Positions 1-8,425 of a DNA stretch of 11,326 nucleotides are shown here, piece by piece. Both the position numbers and the translations under genes were made by a program. The DNA is from Candidatus Elarobacter sp. (GTDB lineage: Bacteria; Vulcanimicrobiota; Vulcanimicrobiia; Vulcanimicrobiales; Vulcanimicrobiaceae): positions 1-11,326 of the forward strand of contig JASLGJ010000277.1 in NCBI GenBank assembly GCA_030150085.1, in the 5' to 3' direction. Under the pieces are notes generated by a model that searched no databases, was not told where the DNA came from, and saw only the letters and a program-made list of their open reading frames with translations. The first letter of the stretch is position 1. Each line of letters starts with the position of its first letter.

Positions 1-1136
1 GAAGCGGTGGCGCGCGCGCTCGCCGCTTCCACGTCGGGCGCGTCGCCCTCGTCGCCGCTCGCGTCCGCCGCGGCCTCGCTCGCGCCGCCCGCGACGGTGC
101 CGCCGCCCAGCAGCAGCTTCGGCGTCACGGCCCGCACCACGTAGGCTTGGCCGGGGAAGGTCGTCGTCGCGCGCCGCAGGTGCAGCGTGGCTTCCACGGT
201 TTCGGCATCGGCCGGAAGACGCTCGAAGACCAGCGTGCCGAGAATCTCCGCCGCGCCGAGATAGGCGCGCACCGGCGTGCGGCGGCGCAGCAGCGCGCGC
301 ATCTCGGGCAGCGCGCGGAAGCCCACGCGCAGCGCGGCGGCCGGCGCGAACGCGGTGTCGGCCAGCACGGCCCCGCGGTGCGTCCGCGCGACCTCGATCC
401 CGGGCACGTTGACCGCGACGCGCGAGCCCGCGCCGACGCGCTCGCGCCGCTCGCGAAAGACTTGCAGCGCGCGCACGCGCACGTCTTCACCCGGAACGTC
501 GAGCCGCAGCGTGTCGCCGACCCGCAGCGTGCCCTGCATCAGCGTGCCGGTCAGCACCGTGCCGTGGCCGGGCATCACGAAGACGCGGTCGACCGGCAGA
601 AACGCGGGCGCGTCGGGCGAGCGCGGCGGCAGGCTCGCCAGCGAGTCGCGCAGCACCGCGCGCAGCTCGTCCATCCCCGCGCCGGTGACGGTCGAGACCG
701 CGACGACCGGCGCGTCCCGCGCGACCGTCCCGCTGGTCGCGATGCGAACCTCGTCCGCGGCGGCCGCGAGCTGTTCGTCGTCGACCAGATCGCGCTTGGT
801 CAGCACGACGACGGTGCGCCGCACGCCCAGGAAGTCGAGGATCGCGAGGTGCTCGACGGTCTGCGGCCGGACGCCCTCGTTGGCCGCGACGACCAGCAGC
901 AGCAGGTCCATCCCGGCCGCGCCGGCCAGCATGTTGTGCAGAAAGCGCTCGTGCCCGGGCACGTCGACGATGCCGGCCTCGACCCCGTCCTCGAAGCGCA
1001 GGTGCGCGAAGCCCAGGTCCAGCGTCATCCCGCGCAGCCGTTCCTCGATCCAGCGGTCGGGATCGGTTCCGGTCAATGCGCGAACGAGCGAGGACTTTCC
1101 GTGGTCGACGTGACCCGCGGTGCCGACGACGTGCAT
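1..1136 (-). CDS. selB: Selenocysteine-specific elongation factor SelB, N-terminal part (cut by window edge)
   Basis: SelB is the EF-Tu-like GTPase that carries Sec-tRNA(Sec) to UGA codons marked by a SECIS hairpin. Reading from the ATG at 1136 gives 378 residues with no stop before the window edge; full SelB is usually about 600-640 residues, so the C-terminal winged-helix RNA-binding domains lie outside. The GTPase motifs are all visible: P-loop GHVDHGKS (residues 8-15), RGMTLDLGF (35-43, switch I threonine), DVPGHE (58-63), TKRD (113-116) and a serine at 148 for G5. An EF-Tu-like domain 2 begins near residue 181 (MPGHGTVLTGTL, 188-199). The family's GGG turn is at 344-346, but what follows (347-378) is an Ala/Gly/Asp/Glu-rich stretch instead of the usual short linker. 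The ATG directly follows the selA stop (TAG then ATG), so translation is probably coupled. Family call is firm; only the missing C-terminus is unknown. Confidence 0.95.
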   Translation of the reverse strand, partial: MHVVGTAGHVDHGKSSLVRALTGTDPDRWIEERLRGMTLDLGFAHLRFEDGVEAGIVDVPGHERFLHNMLAGAAGMDLLLLVVAANEGVRPQTVEHLAILDFLGVRRTVVVLTKRDLVDDEQLAAAADEVRIATSGTVARDAPVVAVSTVTGAGMDELRAVLRDSLASLPPRSPDAPAFLPVDRVFVMPGHGTVLTGTLMQGTLRVGDTLRLDVPGEDVRVRALQVFRERRERVGAGSRVAVNVPGIEVARTHRGAVLADTAFAPAAALRVGFRALPEMRALLRRRTPVRAYLGAAEILGTLVFERLPADAETVEATLHLRRATTTFPGQAYVVRAVTPKLLLGGGTVAGGASEAAADASGDEGDAPDVEAASARATA

Positions 1137-2501
1137 CTAGGCTGACGCTTCGAGCGCCGCGCCGAGCTCTCCGTCCCGCTCCTCGGGAACGGTGCGCAGA
1201 TCGAGCAGCACCCGCTCGCCCTCCACCCGCGCGACGACCGGCACCGCTCCGCCGCGCAAGCGGGCGGCGGCGGCGTTGGCGTCGCGCCGCGTCGGGCGCC
1301 ACGCGAGCGCGACCGAGGCCACGGCCGCCAGCGGCAGCGTGCCGCCGCCGACGTAGCCCTCGGTCTCGACCGCCGTGAGATCGAGCTCGGGTAGGCGCGC
1401 GCGCAGCGCCTCGGCCCGGGCGCGCAGCGCTTCGGGCGGCTGCGCGAGCATGCGGTAGAACGGGATGCGCGCGTCGCGCGCGGCCGGGTCGAGGTGCAGG
1501 CGCAGCGTCGCGCCCAGCGCCGCGATCGTGGCCGAGCCGACCCGCAGCGCGCGCAGCAGCGGGTTGGCGCGCAGGCGCCGGATCGCCGCGCTCCGCCCGA
1601 CCACGATGCCGGCTTGCGGGCCGCCCAGCAGCTTGTCGGCCGAGAACGCGACCAGATCGATCCCGTCGGCGACCGCCTCCTGGACGGTGCGCTCGTGCGG
1701 CAAGCCGTAGGCGCGCAGGTCGGTCAGCGCGCCGCTGCCGAGGTCCTCGACCACCGGCACGCCGGCCCGCCGGCCCAGGCCGACGAGGGCCGCGCCGCCG
1801 ACCTCGGCGGTGAAGCCCTCGATCCGGTAGTTCGAGGCGTGCGCGCGCAGCAGCAGCGCGGTGCGCGGCGAGAGCGCCCGGGCGTAGTCCTCCAGGCGCA
1901 CCTTGTTGGTCGCGCCGACCTCGATCAGGGTCGCGCCGCTGCGGGCCAGCACGTCGGGCAGACGGAAGCCGCCGCCGATCTCGACGAGCTGGTTGCGCGC
2001 GACGATCACCTCGCGGGCGCCGCCGCCGGGCGCGCGGGCGAAGGTGTCGAGCACGAGCAGCACGGCGGCGGCGCAGTTGTTCACCACCAGCGCGTCCTCG
2101 GCGCCGGTCGCCGCGCGCAGCAGCGCGCCCAGGCGGTCGTAGCGCGAGCCGCGCGCGCCCGCGTCGAGGTCGTACTCCAGGTTGGAGGCGCCGGCGGTTG
2201 CGTCGGCGATCGCGGCGAGCGCCTCGGGCGCGAGCGGCGCGCGGCCGAGGTTGGTGTGCAGCAGGATGCCGGTCGCGTTGATCACGCCGACCAGCCCGCG
2301 CCGCCGCTCGGCCGCGCAGCGCGCCAGCACGCTCTCGACGACCGCCTCGGGAGGCGGGGTGGCCTCGGCCGCCCGGGCCGCGTCCAGCGCGGCGGCGGCG
2401 TGGCGCTTCACCGTGTGCGCCCCGAGAAGCACGACGAACCGCGCGATGCGCGGTTCGTCGAGGATCCGGTGAACCGCCGGGAGGCGGCTCAGGTCAGTCA
2501 C
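1137..2501 (-). CDS. selA: L-seryl-tRNA(Sec) selenium transferase SelA
   Basis: SelA is the PLP enzyme that converts Ser-tRNA(Sec) to Sec-tRNA(Sec) using selenophosphate. The 454-residue product matches the usual family length (about 460). Landmarks are the N-terminal tRNA-binding segment (LPAVHRILDEP, residues 7-17), INATGILLHTNLGRAPL (74-90), SNLEYDLDAGARGSR (106-120), GATNKVRLEDY (196-206), VEDLGSGAL (251-259) and the PLP-lysine motif FSADKLLGGPQAG with Lys290. The start is a GTG that overlaps the trxA stop by one base (TAGTG), and the stop TAG abuts the selB ATG. This places selA between thioredoxin and SelB in one transcript. selD (selenophosphate synthetase) and selC (tRNA-Sec) are not in the window and are expected elsewhere. 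Bases +42 to +70 of the gene form a perfect hairpin, listed separately. Confidence 0.96.
   Translation of the reverse strand: MTDLSRLPAVHRILDEPRIARFVVLLGAHTVKRHAAAALDAARAAEATPPPEAVVESVLARCAAERRRGLVGVINATGILLHTNLGRAPLAPEALAAIADATAGASNLEYDLDAGARGSRYDRLGALLRAATGAEDALVVNNCAAAVLLVLDTFARAPGGGAREVIVARNQLVEIGGGFRLPDVLARSGATLIEVGATNKVRLEDYARALSPRTALLLRAHASNYRIEGFTAEVGGAALVGLGRRAGVPVVEDLGSGALTDLRAYGLPHERTVQEAVADGIDLVAFSADKLLGGPQAGIVVGRSAAIRRLRANPLLRALRVGSATIAALGATLRLHLDPAARDARIPFYRMLAQPPEALRARAEALRARLPELDLTAVETEGYVGGGTLPLAAVASVALAWRPTRRDANAAAARLRGGAVPVVARVEGERVLLDLRTVPEERDGELGAALEASA
2432..2460 (-). other. Perfect 13-bp inverted repeat with 3-nt loop inside the selA start region
   Basis: Bases 2432-2444 and 2448-2460 are exact reverse complements, separated by three bases (GAT on the plus strand, AUC in the mRNA). 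In the selA transcript the hairpin lies 42-70 nt after the first base of the GTG start, inside codons 14-23 (DEPRIARFVV). It contains GC-rich pairs at both ends and should be very stable as RNA. It has no U-tract and lies within the gene, so it is not a terminator. Whether it is selected for or is a by-product of codon use is not known. Confidence 0.6.
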
Positions 2502-2833
2502 TACGCGGCGGCGAGGTGCTTCTCGAGCATCGACGCGATCTCGCCCTCGCGGACGAATCCGACGATGCGGTCGACGGCCTTCCCGCCCTTGAACAGGATC
2601 AGCGTCGGAATGCCGGAGATGCCCAGCGAGCCCGCCAGCGACGGGTTCTCATCGGTGTTCAGCTTGACGAAGCCGACCCGGTGGCCGTACTTGTGGGCGA
2701 GCTTCTCGACGACGGGCGAGAGCATCTTGCACGGGCCGCACCACGGCGCCCAGAAATCGACCAGGACGGGCTTGTCTGACGCGAGGACCTCGGCCGAAAA
2801 GGTGCTCTGCGTGACGTCGGGGAGTGCGCTCAT
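2501..2833 (-). CDS. trxA: Thioredoxin
   Basis: A 110-residue classical thioredoxin, a cytoplasmic disulfide reductase reduced by thioredoxin reductase. The active site is FWAPWCGPC, with Cys32 and Cys35, and the cis-proline follows in GIPTLILFKGG (Pro76). Length and spacing match E. coli TrxA (109 residues). The ATG at 2833 was chosen because a good Shine-Dalgarno (GAGGAG) sits six bases upstream and the family N-terminus starts here; the open frame extends upstream but is Arg/Gly-rich noise. Its stop overlaps the selA GTG by one base, so it leads or is part of a trxA-selA-selB operon. The 41-nt gap to the DUF2442 gene has no clear promoter or terminator, so read-through from upstream is likely. 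No odd residues are seen. Confidence 0.96.
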   Translation of the reverse strand: MSALPDVTQSTFSAEVLASDKPVLVDFWAPWCGPCKMLSPVVEKLAHKYGHRVGFVKLNTDENPSLAGSLGISGIPTLILFKGGKAVDRIVGFVREGEIASMLEKHLAAA

Positions 2834-2874
2834 TTCAACTCCTCGGACCCACCGCCCGGAGCGACGGTTTCGCC

Positions 2875-3306
2875 CTACCCGGCCACGCTCTTGCGGGGCC
2901 GGCCGCCCTTGAGCCCGTTCGCCCGGGCGGCCGCCGCCTTCAGGGGCGTGCGCGCCGCGCCGCCCTTGCGGCCCAGCTCGCGCATCCACGAGCGCGTGCC
3001 GAAGACGCCGCCGAGCAGCCCAGGAACGTAGTGCGCGACATCGAGCTGCGGCCAGCGCAAGCCCGTGCCCGGCCCCACGATCTCGATCTCCGCCAGCGCT
3101 CCCGGCGAGGCCTCGGTCAGCCCTTCGAGCAGCGCGCGCGGGATCTGGAGCCGCACGCCGTTCGCGAAGCGCAGCGCGATGTCGTCGCGCAGGCGGTCGT
3201 ACTCCGCCGACACGACGGCCGGCGCGGACGCCAGGCGGCCCCGCGCGATCGCGGCGTCGATCTCCGCGTCGGTGGTCGCGATTCTGGCCCGTGCGTCATT
3301 CGGCAT
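2875..3306 (-). CDS. DUF2442 domain-containing protein
   Basis: A 143-residue protein of the DUF2442 type, of unknown biochemical function. The family signature is visible: ALRFANGVRLQIPR (about residues 44-57), a conserved ASP in LTEASPGAL (63-71), and GPGTGLRWPQLD (78-89), followed by VPGLLGGVFG. The C-terminus (109-140) is a basic Gly/Lys/Arg/Ala tail, RKGGAARTP to GGRPRK, also common in this family and possibly nucleic-acid binding. The ATG start at 3306 overlaps the end of the DUF4160-like gene by 11 nt. DUF4160 and DUF2442 genes are often adjacent and have been suggested by computation to be toxin-antitoxin-like; I know of no firm mechanism. Local GC looks slightly lower than in the neighbours, which would fit acquisition, but I did not measure it. 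Confidence 0.85.
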   Translation of the reverse strand: MPNDARARIATTDAEIDAAIARGRLASAPAVVSAEYDRLRDDIALRFANGVRLQIPRALLEGLTEASPGALAEIEIVGPGTGLRWPQLDVAHYVPGLLGGVFGTRSWMRELGRKGGAARTPLKAAAARANGLKGGRPRKSVAG

Positions 3307-3547
3307 GCATCTTCTCCCAGTGCGAAACGAGATCGTGGTAGCGCCGCGCGGCCGCTTGCAGCACCTTGCGGACTTCGGAGCGGGTGACCCAGCGGACCGC
3401 GTCGTCGCGGCGCGCCAGCCTCACCGTGCCGTCGAGGGCGAGGTCGACGATCACCTCGCCGCACCCGATGAAGCCGTGGACGTGCCTCGGCTCGTGATCT
3501 TGTGGATAGGCGATGAACCGCACCTCGCGCTCGATGAAACCACTCAC
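3296..3547 (-). CDS. DUF4160-like small protein, probable partner of the DUF2442 gene
   Basis: About 83 residues resembling DUF4160 proteins: a short beta-strand lead (VRFIAYPQ), the conserved acidic/His patch DHEPRHVHGF, a strand reading EVIVDLALDG, then a helical C-terminus (VRKVLQAAARRYHDLVSHWEKMH). Function is unknown. The start is uncertain. The frame stays open upstream through the gyrA terminator, which cannot be coding, and ATG 3589 sits right behind its U-tract and ahead of the promoter. GTG 3547 gives the family-like length, but lies only three bases after the predicted -10 box, closer than a normal transcription start; GTG 3526 is the next option. The stop overlaps the DUF2442 ATG, so the two are translated together. 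The family call rests on motif memory, not on a search. Confidence 0.7.
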   Translation of the reverse strand: MSGFIEREVRFIAYPQDHEPRHVHGFIGCGEVIVDLALDGTVRLARRDDAVRWVTRSEVRKVLQAAARRYHDLVSHWEKMHAE

Positions 3548-3550
3548 CTC

Positions 3551-3579
3551 ACTATACCCCAGCGCGTTTGGGTTTTCAA
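3551..3579 (-). promoter_or_regulatory. Near-consensus sigma-70-type promoter for the DUF4160-DUF2442(-trxA-selA-selB) cluster
   Basis: On the minus strand, TTGAAA (3579-3574) and TATAGT (3556-3551) are separated by exactly 17 nt. Each box matches consensus at five of six positions. This stands out in a sequence that is otherwise extremely GC-rich. It lies between the gyrA terminator and the DUF4160 gene, which is where a promoter is expected. The transcription start would be near 3544. No terminator is visible before trxA, so it may also drive trxA-selA-selB. Confidence 0.75.
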
Positions 3580-3590
3580 GCCCAAGCATG

Positions 3591-3629
3591 AAAAAAAAGA
3601 GCGCCGGCGCCTCGGCGGCCGGCACTCTT
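3591..3629 (-). terminator. Intrinsic terminator of gyrA
   Basis: On the minus strand a 12-bp stem (arms 3629-3618 and 3608-3597, one G-U pair) with a 9-nt loop runs directly into a tract of eight U (complement of the A-run at 3591-3598). It begins 41 nt after the gyrA stop codon. The single imperfect pair is a wobble on the minus-strand RNA but a C-A mismatch on the plus strand, which supports minus-strand use. Confidence 0.92.
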
Positions 3630-3670
3630 CCATCACGCGGGATGCGACGGGCGACTAGGGGCGGGACCGG

Positions 3671-6328
<2,658 letters not shown>

Positions 6329-6335
6329 GGGTTCC

Positions 6336-6524
6336 TTACTTTACGTCGGAGAGGTCGTCCCAAGGGACGTCAGCGCCGGGCGGCGCGGGCTCGCCCAAGC
6401 CCGCGGCGCGCTCGGCGAGCGCGGCGCGGAGCTCCTCGGCACGCCGGCGCAGGGCGCCGAGATGGCCTTCGTAGCGGGCGTCGAGGTCGGTCAGGTGGTC
6501 GGCCGTGGCCGGATCGCCGTTCAC
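6336..6524 (-). CDS. Small coiled-coil protein of unknown function upstream of gyrA
   Basis: A 62-residue protein predicted from a GTG at 6524 that overlaps the stop of the membrane-protein gene in a GTGA arrangement, a common sign of translational coupling. It consists of a short N-terminal part, a charged helix suited to a coiled coil (YEGHLGALRRRAEELRAALAER, about residues 18-39), and a Pro/Asp tail ending in PWDDLSDVK. No family is recognised. The stop TAA lies 7 nt before the gyrA GTG and overlaps the AAGGA ribosome binding site of gyrA, so all three genes are probably on one mRNA. The frame is open further upstream, but there it runs antisense-like over the membrane gene and is Arg-rich noise. 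It could be a soluble partner of the membrane protein. Confidence 0.6.
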   Translation of the reverse strand: MNGDPATADHLTDLDARYEGHLGALRRRAEELRAALAERAAGLGEPAPPGADVPWDDLSDVK

Positions 6525-6763
6525 CGCCGCCGCGTGGGCGGGCGCGAAACAGGATCGCGCTGCTTGAACAGCGCGCCGACCAGGAATCCGACGATCCCGC
6601 CGACGATGGCCCCGACCAGCGCGATGATCAGCAGCTTGCTGCCCAAGCCGCCGCCCATCCGGCCCATCGAGAAGAAGCGCGCGGTGAGCACCAGGGCCTC
6701 GAACAGGGCGGCGACCACCGAGCACACCGCACCCGCGATGATCCCGACCAGGACGTCACTCAT
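6521..6763 (-). CDS. Small two-helix membrane protein of unknown function
   Basis: An 80-residue protein with two clear membrane segments, about residues 4-28 (VLVGIIAGAVCSVVAALFEALVLTA) and 43-66 (KLLIIALVGAIVGGIVGFLVGALF). They are separated by a Gly/Met loop (GRMGGGLGSK) and followed by a basic tail (KQRDP to RRR), which predicts a cytoplasmic C-terminus. The second helix carries GxxxG-type spacing typical of packed helices. No family is recognised. ATG 6763 is used; ATG 6778, five codons upstream, is an equal alternative, and neither has a strong ribosome binding site. The stop overlaps the GTG of the coiled-coil gene. Its start faces the tsaE start on the other strand, so both promoters must lie inside or very near the opposing genes. 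Confidence 0.68.
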   Translation of the reverse strand: MSDVLVGIIAGAVCSVVAALFEALVLTARFFSMGRMGGGLGSKLLIIALVGAIVGGIVGFLVGALFKQRDPVSRPPTRRR

Positions 6764-6787
6764 CCGCAGCAGCACCATGAGGGTATT

Positions 6788-7216
6788 CTGAGAACAGAGG
6801 AAGACGTCCTCGACGGGCGCCCCGCCTTCGACGCGTTCGCCGCCCGCTTCGCCGCCTCGCTCCGCCCGGGCGACGTGGTCGCCCTGCGCGGCCCGCTGGG
6901 AGCCGGCAAGACGGCCTTCGTGCGGGCCCTGGTGGCGGCGCTCCACGGCAGCGCCGAGGCCGTCTCCAGCCCGACCTTCGTGTTCCGCCAGCGCTACGAG
7001 GGCGCGCCGCCGGTCGAGCACCTCGACCTCTACCGGATCGAGGACCCCGCCGCCGAGCTGCCCGACCTGGCGCTCGATGAGGCCTTCGCGCCCGGCGTCC
7101 TGGCCCTGGTGGAGTGGCCCGAGCGCGCCCCCGGCTGGCTCCCGCCCGAGACGATCGAGGTCCGCATCGAGGGCGTCGGCGACGGCCCGCGCACGGTCCG
7201 GATCAGCCGCCCGTGA
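6788..7216 (+). CDS. tsaE: tRNA threonylcarbamoyladenosine (t6A) biosynthesis ATPase TsaE
   Basis: TsaE is the small P-loop ATPase that works with TsaB-TsaD in making t6A37 on ANN-decoding tRNAs. From the proposed start the product is 142 residues, a normal size. Motifs: RPGDVVALRGPLGAGKT with Walker A GPLGAGKT (35-42), SSPTF (60-64), HLDLYR (78-83) and VEWPER (108-113). The start is abnormal: no ATG, GTG or TTG exists in frame near the family N-terminus, and the next upstream candidates fall in antisense of the membrane gene. CTG 6788 is preceded by GAGGG at workable spacing; ATT 6785 is another option. ATG 6777 is one frame off and meets a stop after four codons, so a one-base deletion, real or in the assembly, is also possible. 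tsaB follows after 7 nt. Confidence 0.9.
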   Translation: MRTEEDVLDGRPAFDAFAARFAASLRPGDVVALRGPLGAGKTAFVRALVAALHGSAEAVSSPTFVFRQRYEGAPPVEHLDLYRIEDPAAELPDLALDEAFAPGVLALVEWPERAPGWLPPETIEVRIEGVGDGPRTVRISRP

Positions 7217-7223
7217 GGCGGCG

Positions 7224-7871
7224 GTGAGGATCCTCGCCCTGGACGCGGCGCTGGGCGGCTTCTCTGCCGCCTTGGACGACGGCGAAACGGTGCGGGTCGA
7301 GGCCACCGGGGCGCAGGACGCGCTCGAAGCCGGGCTGGGGCTGATCGAGCGCTTGCTGGCGGCGGCGGGGCTGCGCCTGGACGAGCTGGACCGGATCGCG
7401 GTCGGGGTCGGGCCGGGCTCGTTCACCGGGGTGCGGATCGCGGTCGCCTACGCCAAGTCGCTGGCCTACGGCAGCGGGGTCCCGCTGGTCGGCATCTCGT
7501 CCTACGACGCGCTCGAGCCCGCCGACCCGCCCCTGCCGCTGCTGACCGCGGTGCGCGGGCGCAAGGGCGTGATCTGCGCCCGCCTGCGGACCGTGGACGG
7601 CCCGCCGCGCACCGCCTGCGGCCCGACGGAGCAGGTCCTCGACCTTCTGGTGGGGCGCGAAACGGGCGAGATCGCCCTGGCCGGGAATACAGAGGAGGTG
7701 TCCTCGGAGATCGCGGAACGCGGCTGGACCGTGCGAGCGCTCCCACCCCGGGCGGACGTCGCCGCCCGCGCCATTGCCCAGCTCGCCCGCACCCGGCCGC
7801 CGAGCCCGACCCCGCACGCCCTCGCGCCCGACTACGGCGAAGCCCCCGCCGTCACGCAGGCCAAACGGTGA
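7224..7871 (+). CDS. tsaB: t6A biosynthesis protein TsaB
   Basis: TsaB is an inactive ASKHA-fold paralogue of TsaD and scaffolds the TsaB-TsaD-TsaE complex for t6A synthesis. The 215-residue product opens with a strand typical of the family (RILALDAALGGFSAAL), although the usual LDTS reads LDAA. It carries the diagnostic GVGPGSFTGVR motif (61-71) followed by AVAYAKSLAYGSGVPLVGISS. The GTG at 7224 was chosen because it begins the first beta strand and has TGAGG five bases upstream, overlapping the tsaE stop; the frame upstream of it is shadow. The C-terminus overlaps the rimI-like gene by GTGA. tsaD, the catalytic subunit, is not in the window and must be elsewhere. Confidence 0.93.
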   Translation: MRILALDAALGGFSAALDDGETVRVEATGAQDALEAGLGLIERLLAAAGLRLDELDRIAVGVGPGSFTGVRIAVAYAKSLAYGSGVPLVGISSYDALEPADPPLPLLTAVRGRKGVICARLRTVDGPPRTACGPTEQVLDLLVGRETGEIALAGNTEEVSSEIAERGWTVRALPPRADVAARAIAQLARTRPPSPTPHALAPDYGEAPAVTQAKR

Positions 7872-8425
7872 AGGCCGAGCTCACCCGACCGGAAGCCGAG
7901 TCGCCGCGCCGGATGGTGATCGACGCGATGGTCCAAGCCGACCTGCCGGCGGTGCTGCGCATCGAGGGGCTGTCGTTCAGCACCTCGTGGCCGCCCAACG
8001 CGTTCGCCAACGAGATCCGCGACAACAAGCTGGCCCACTACTTCGGGGGCCGGCTCGACGGCGAGATCGTCGCCTACGGCGGGATCTGGGTGATCCTCGA
8101 GGACTCGCACGTCACCACGATCGCGGTCCACCCGGCCTACCGCGGGCTCAAGCTGGGCGAGGAGATGCTGCTGCGCCTGCTCGACGAGGCCATCGCGCAG
8201 GGCGCGTCGTGGATCACGCTCGAGGTGCGCGAGTCCAACGACGTCGGCCAGAAGCTGTACCGCAAGTACGGCTTCACGACCGTCTCGACGCGGCGCGGCT
8301 ACTACAGCGACAACGGCGAGAACGCGCTGGTGATGTGGGCCGGCAACCTCAAGGGCGAGCTGTACGCGGCGCGCCTGCGCGCGCTGCGCGGCGCGCTCGA
8401 CGCCGAGATCGCGCGGCGCGCGTGA
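7868..8425 (+). CDS. rimI: RimI-type GNAT N-acetyltransferase
   Basis: A GNAT-fold acetyltransferase of the RimI type, which in model bacteria acetylates the N-terminal alanine of ribosomal protein S18 and can act more broadly. It has 185 residues. The acetyl-CoA loop is VHPAYRGLKLGEEML (87-101; RGLKLG at 92-97), and the C-terminal RimI signature is LEVRESN (118-124), LYRKYGF (130-136) and RRGYY (142-146). The GTG start overlaps the tsaB stop (GTGA); ATG 7913 at residue 16 is an alternative that would remove a non-conserved extension. The tsaE-tsaB-rimI order is common in bacteria and supports the name, though tsaD is missing here. The C-terminus (about 158-185) is a basic helical extension beyond the usual end. 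Confidence 0.9.
   Translation: MKAELTRPEAESPRRMVIDAMVQADLPAVLRIEGLSFSTSWPPNAFANEIRDNKLAHYFGGRLDGEIVAYGGIWVILEDSHVTTIAVHPAYRGLKLGEEMLLRLLDEAIAQGASWITLEVRESNDVGQKLYRKYGFTTVSTRRGYYSDNGENALVMWAGNLKGELYAARLRALRGALDAEIARRA

Noticed and set aside
487..1302. 271-residue minus-strand frame over selB and selA
   Set aside because: Arg/Gly/Ala-rich shadow; the true frame with SelB motifs is open from 1136 to the window edge.
2834..2989. N-terminal extension of the trxA frame (52 residues)
   Set aside because: Arg/Gly-rich, overlaps the DUF2442 gene in another frame, and the thioredoxin start has its own good ribosome binding site.
6786..6794. TTCTGAGAA symmetry between the head-to-head starts as an operator
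   Set aside because: Only four bases per arm with one centre base, and it does not extend; such symmetry occurs by chance.
7774..8421. N-terminal part of the long frame that ends at 9123
   Set aside because: It is a shadow of tsaB and rimI; the GTG at 8422 gives a coupled, compositionally normal protein.
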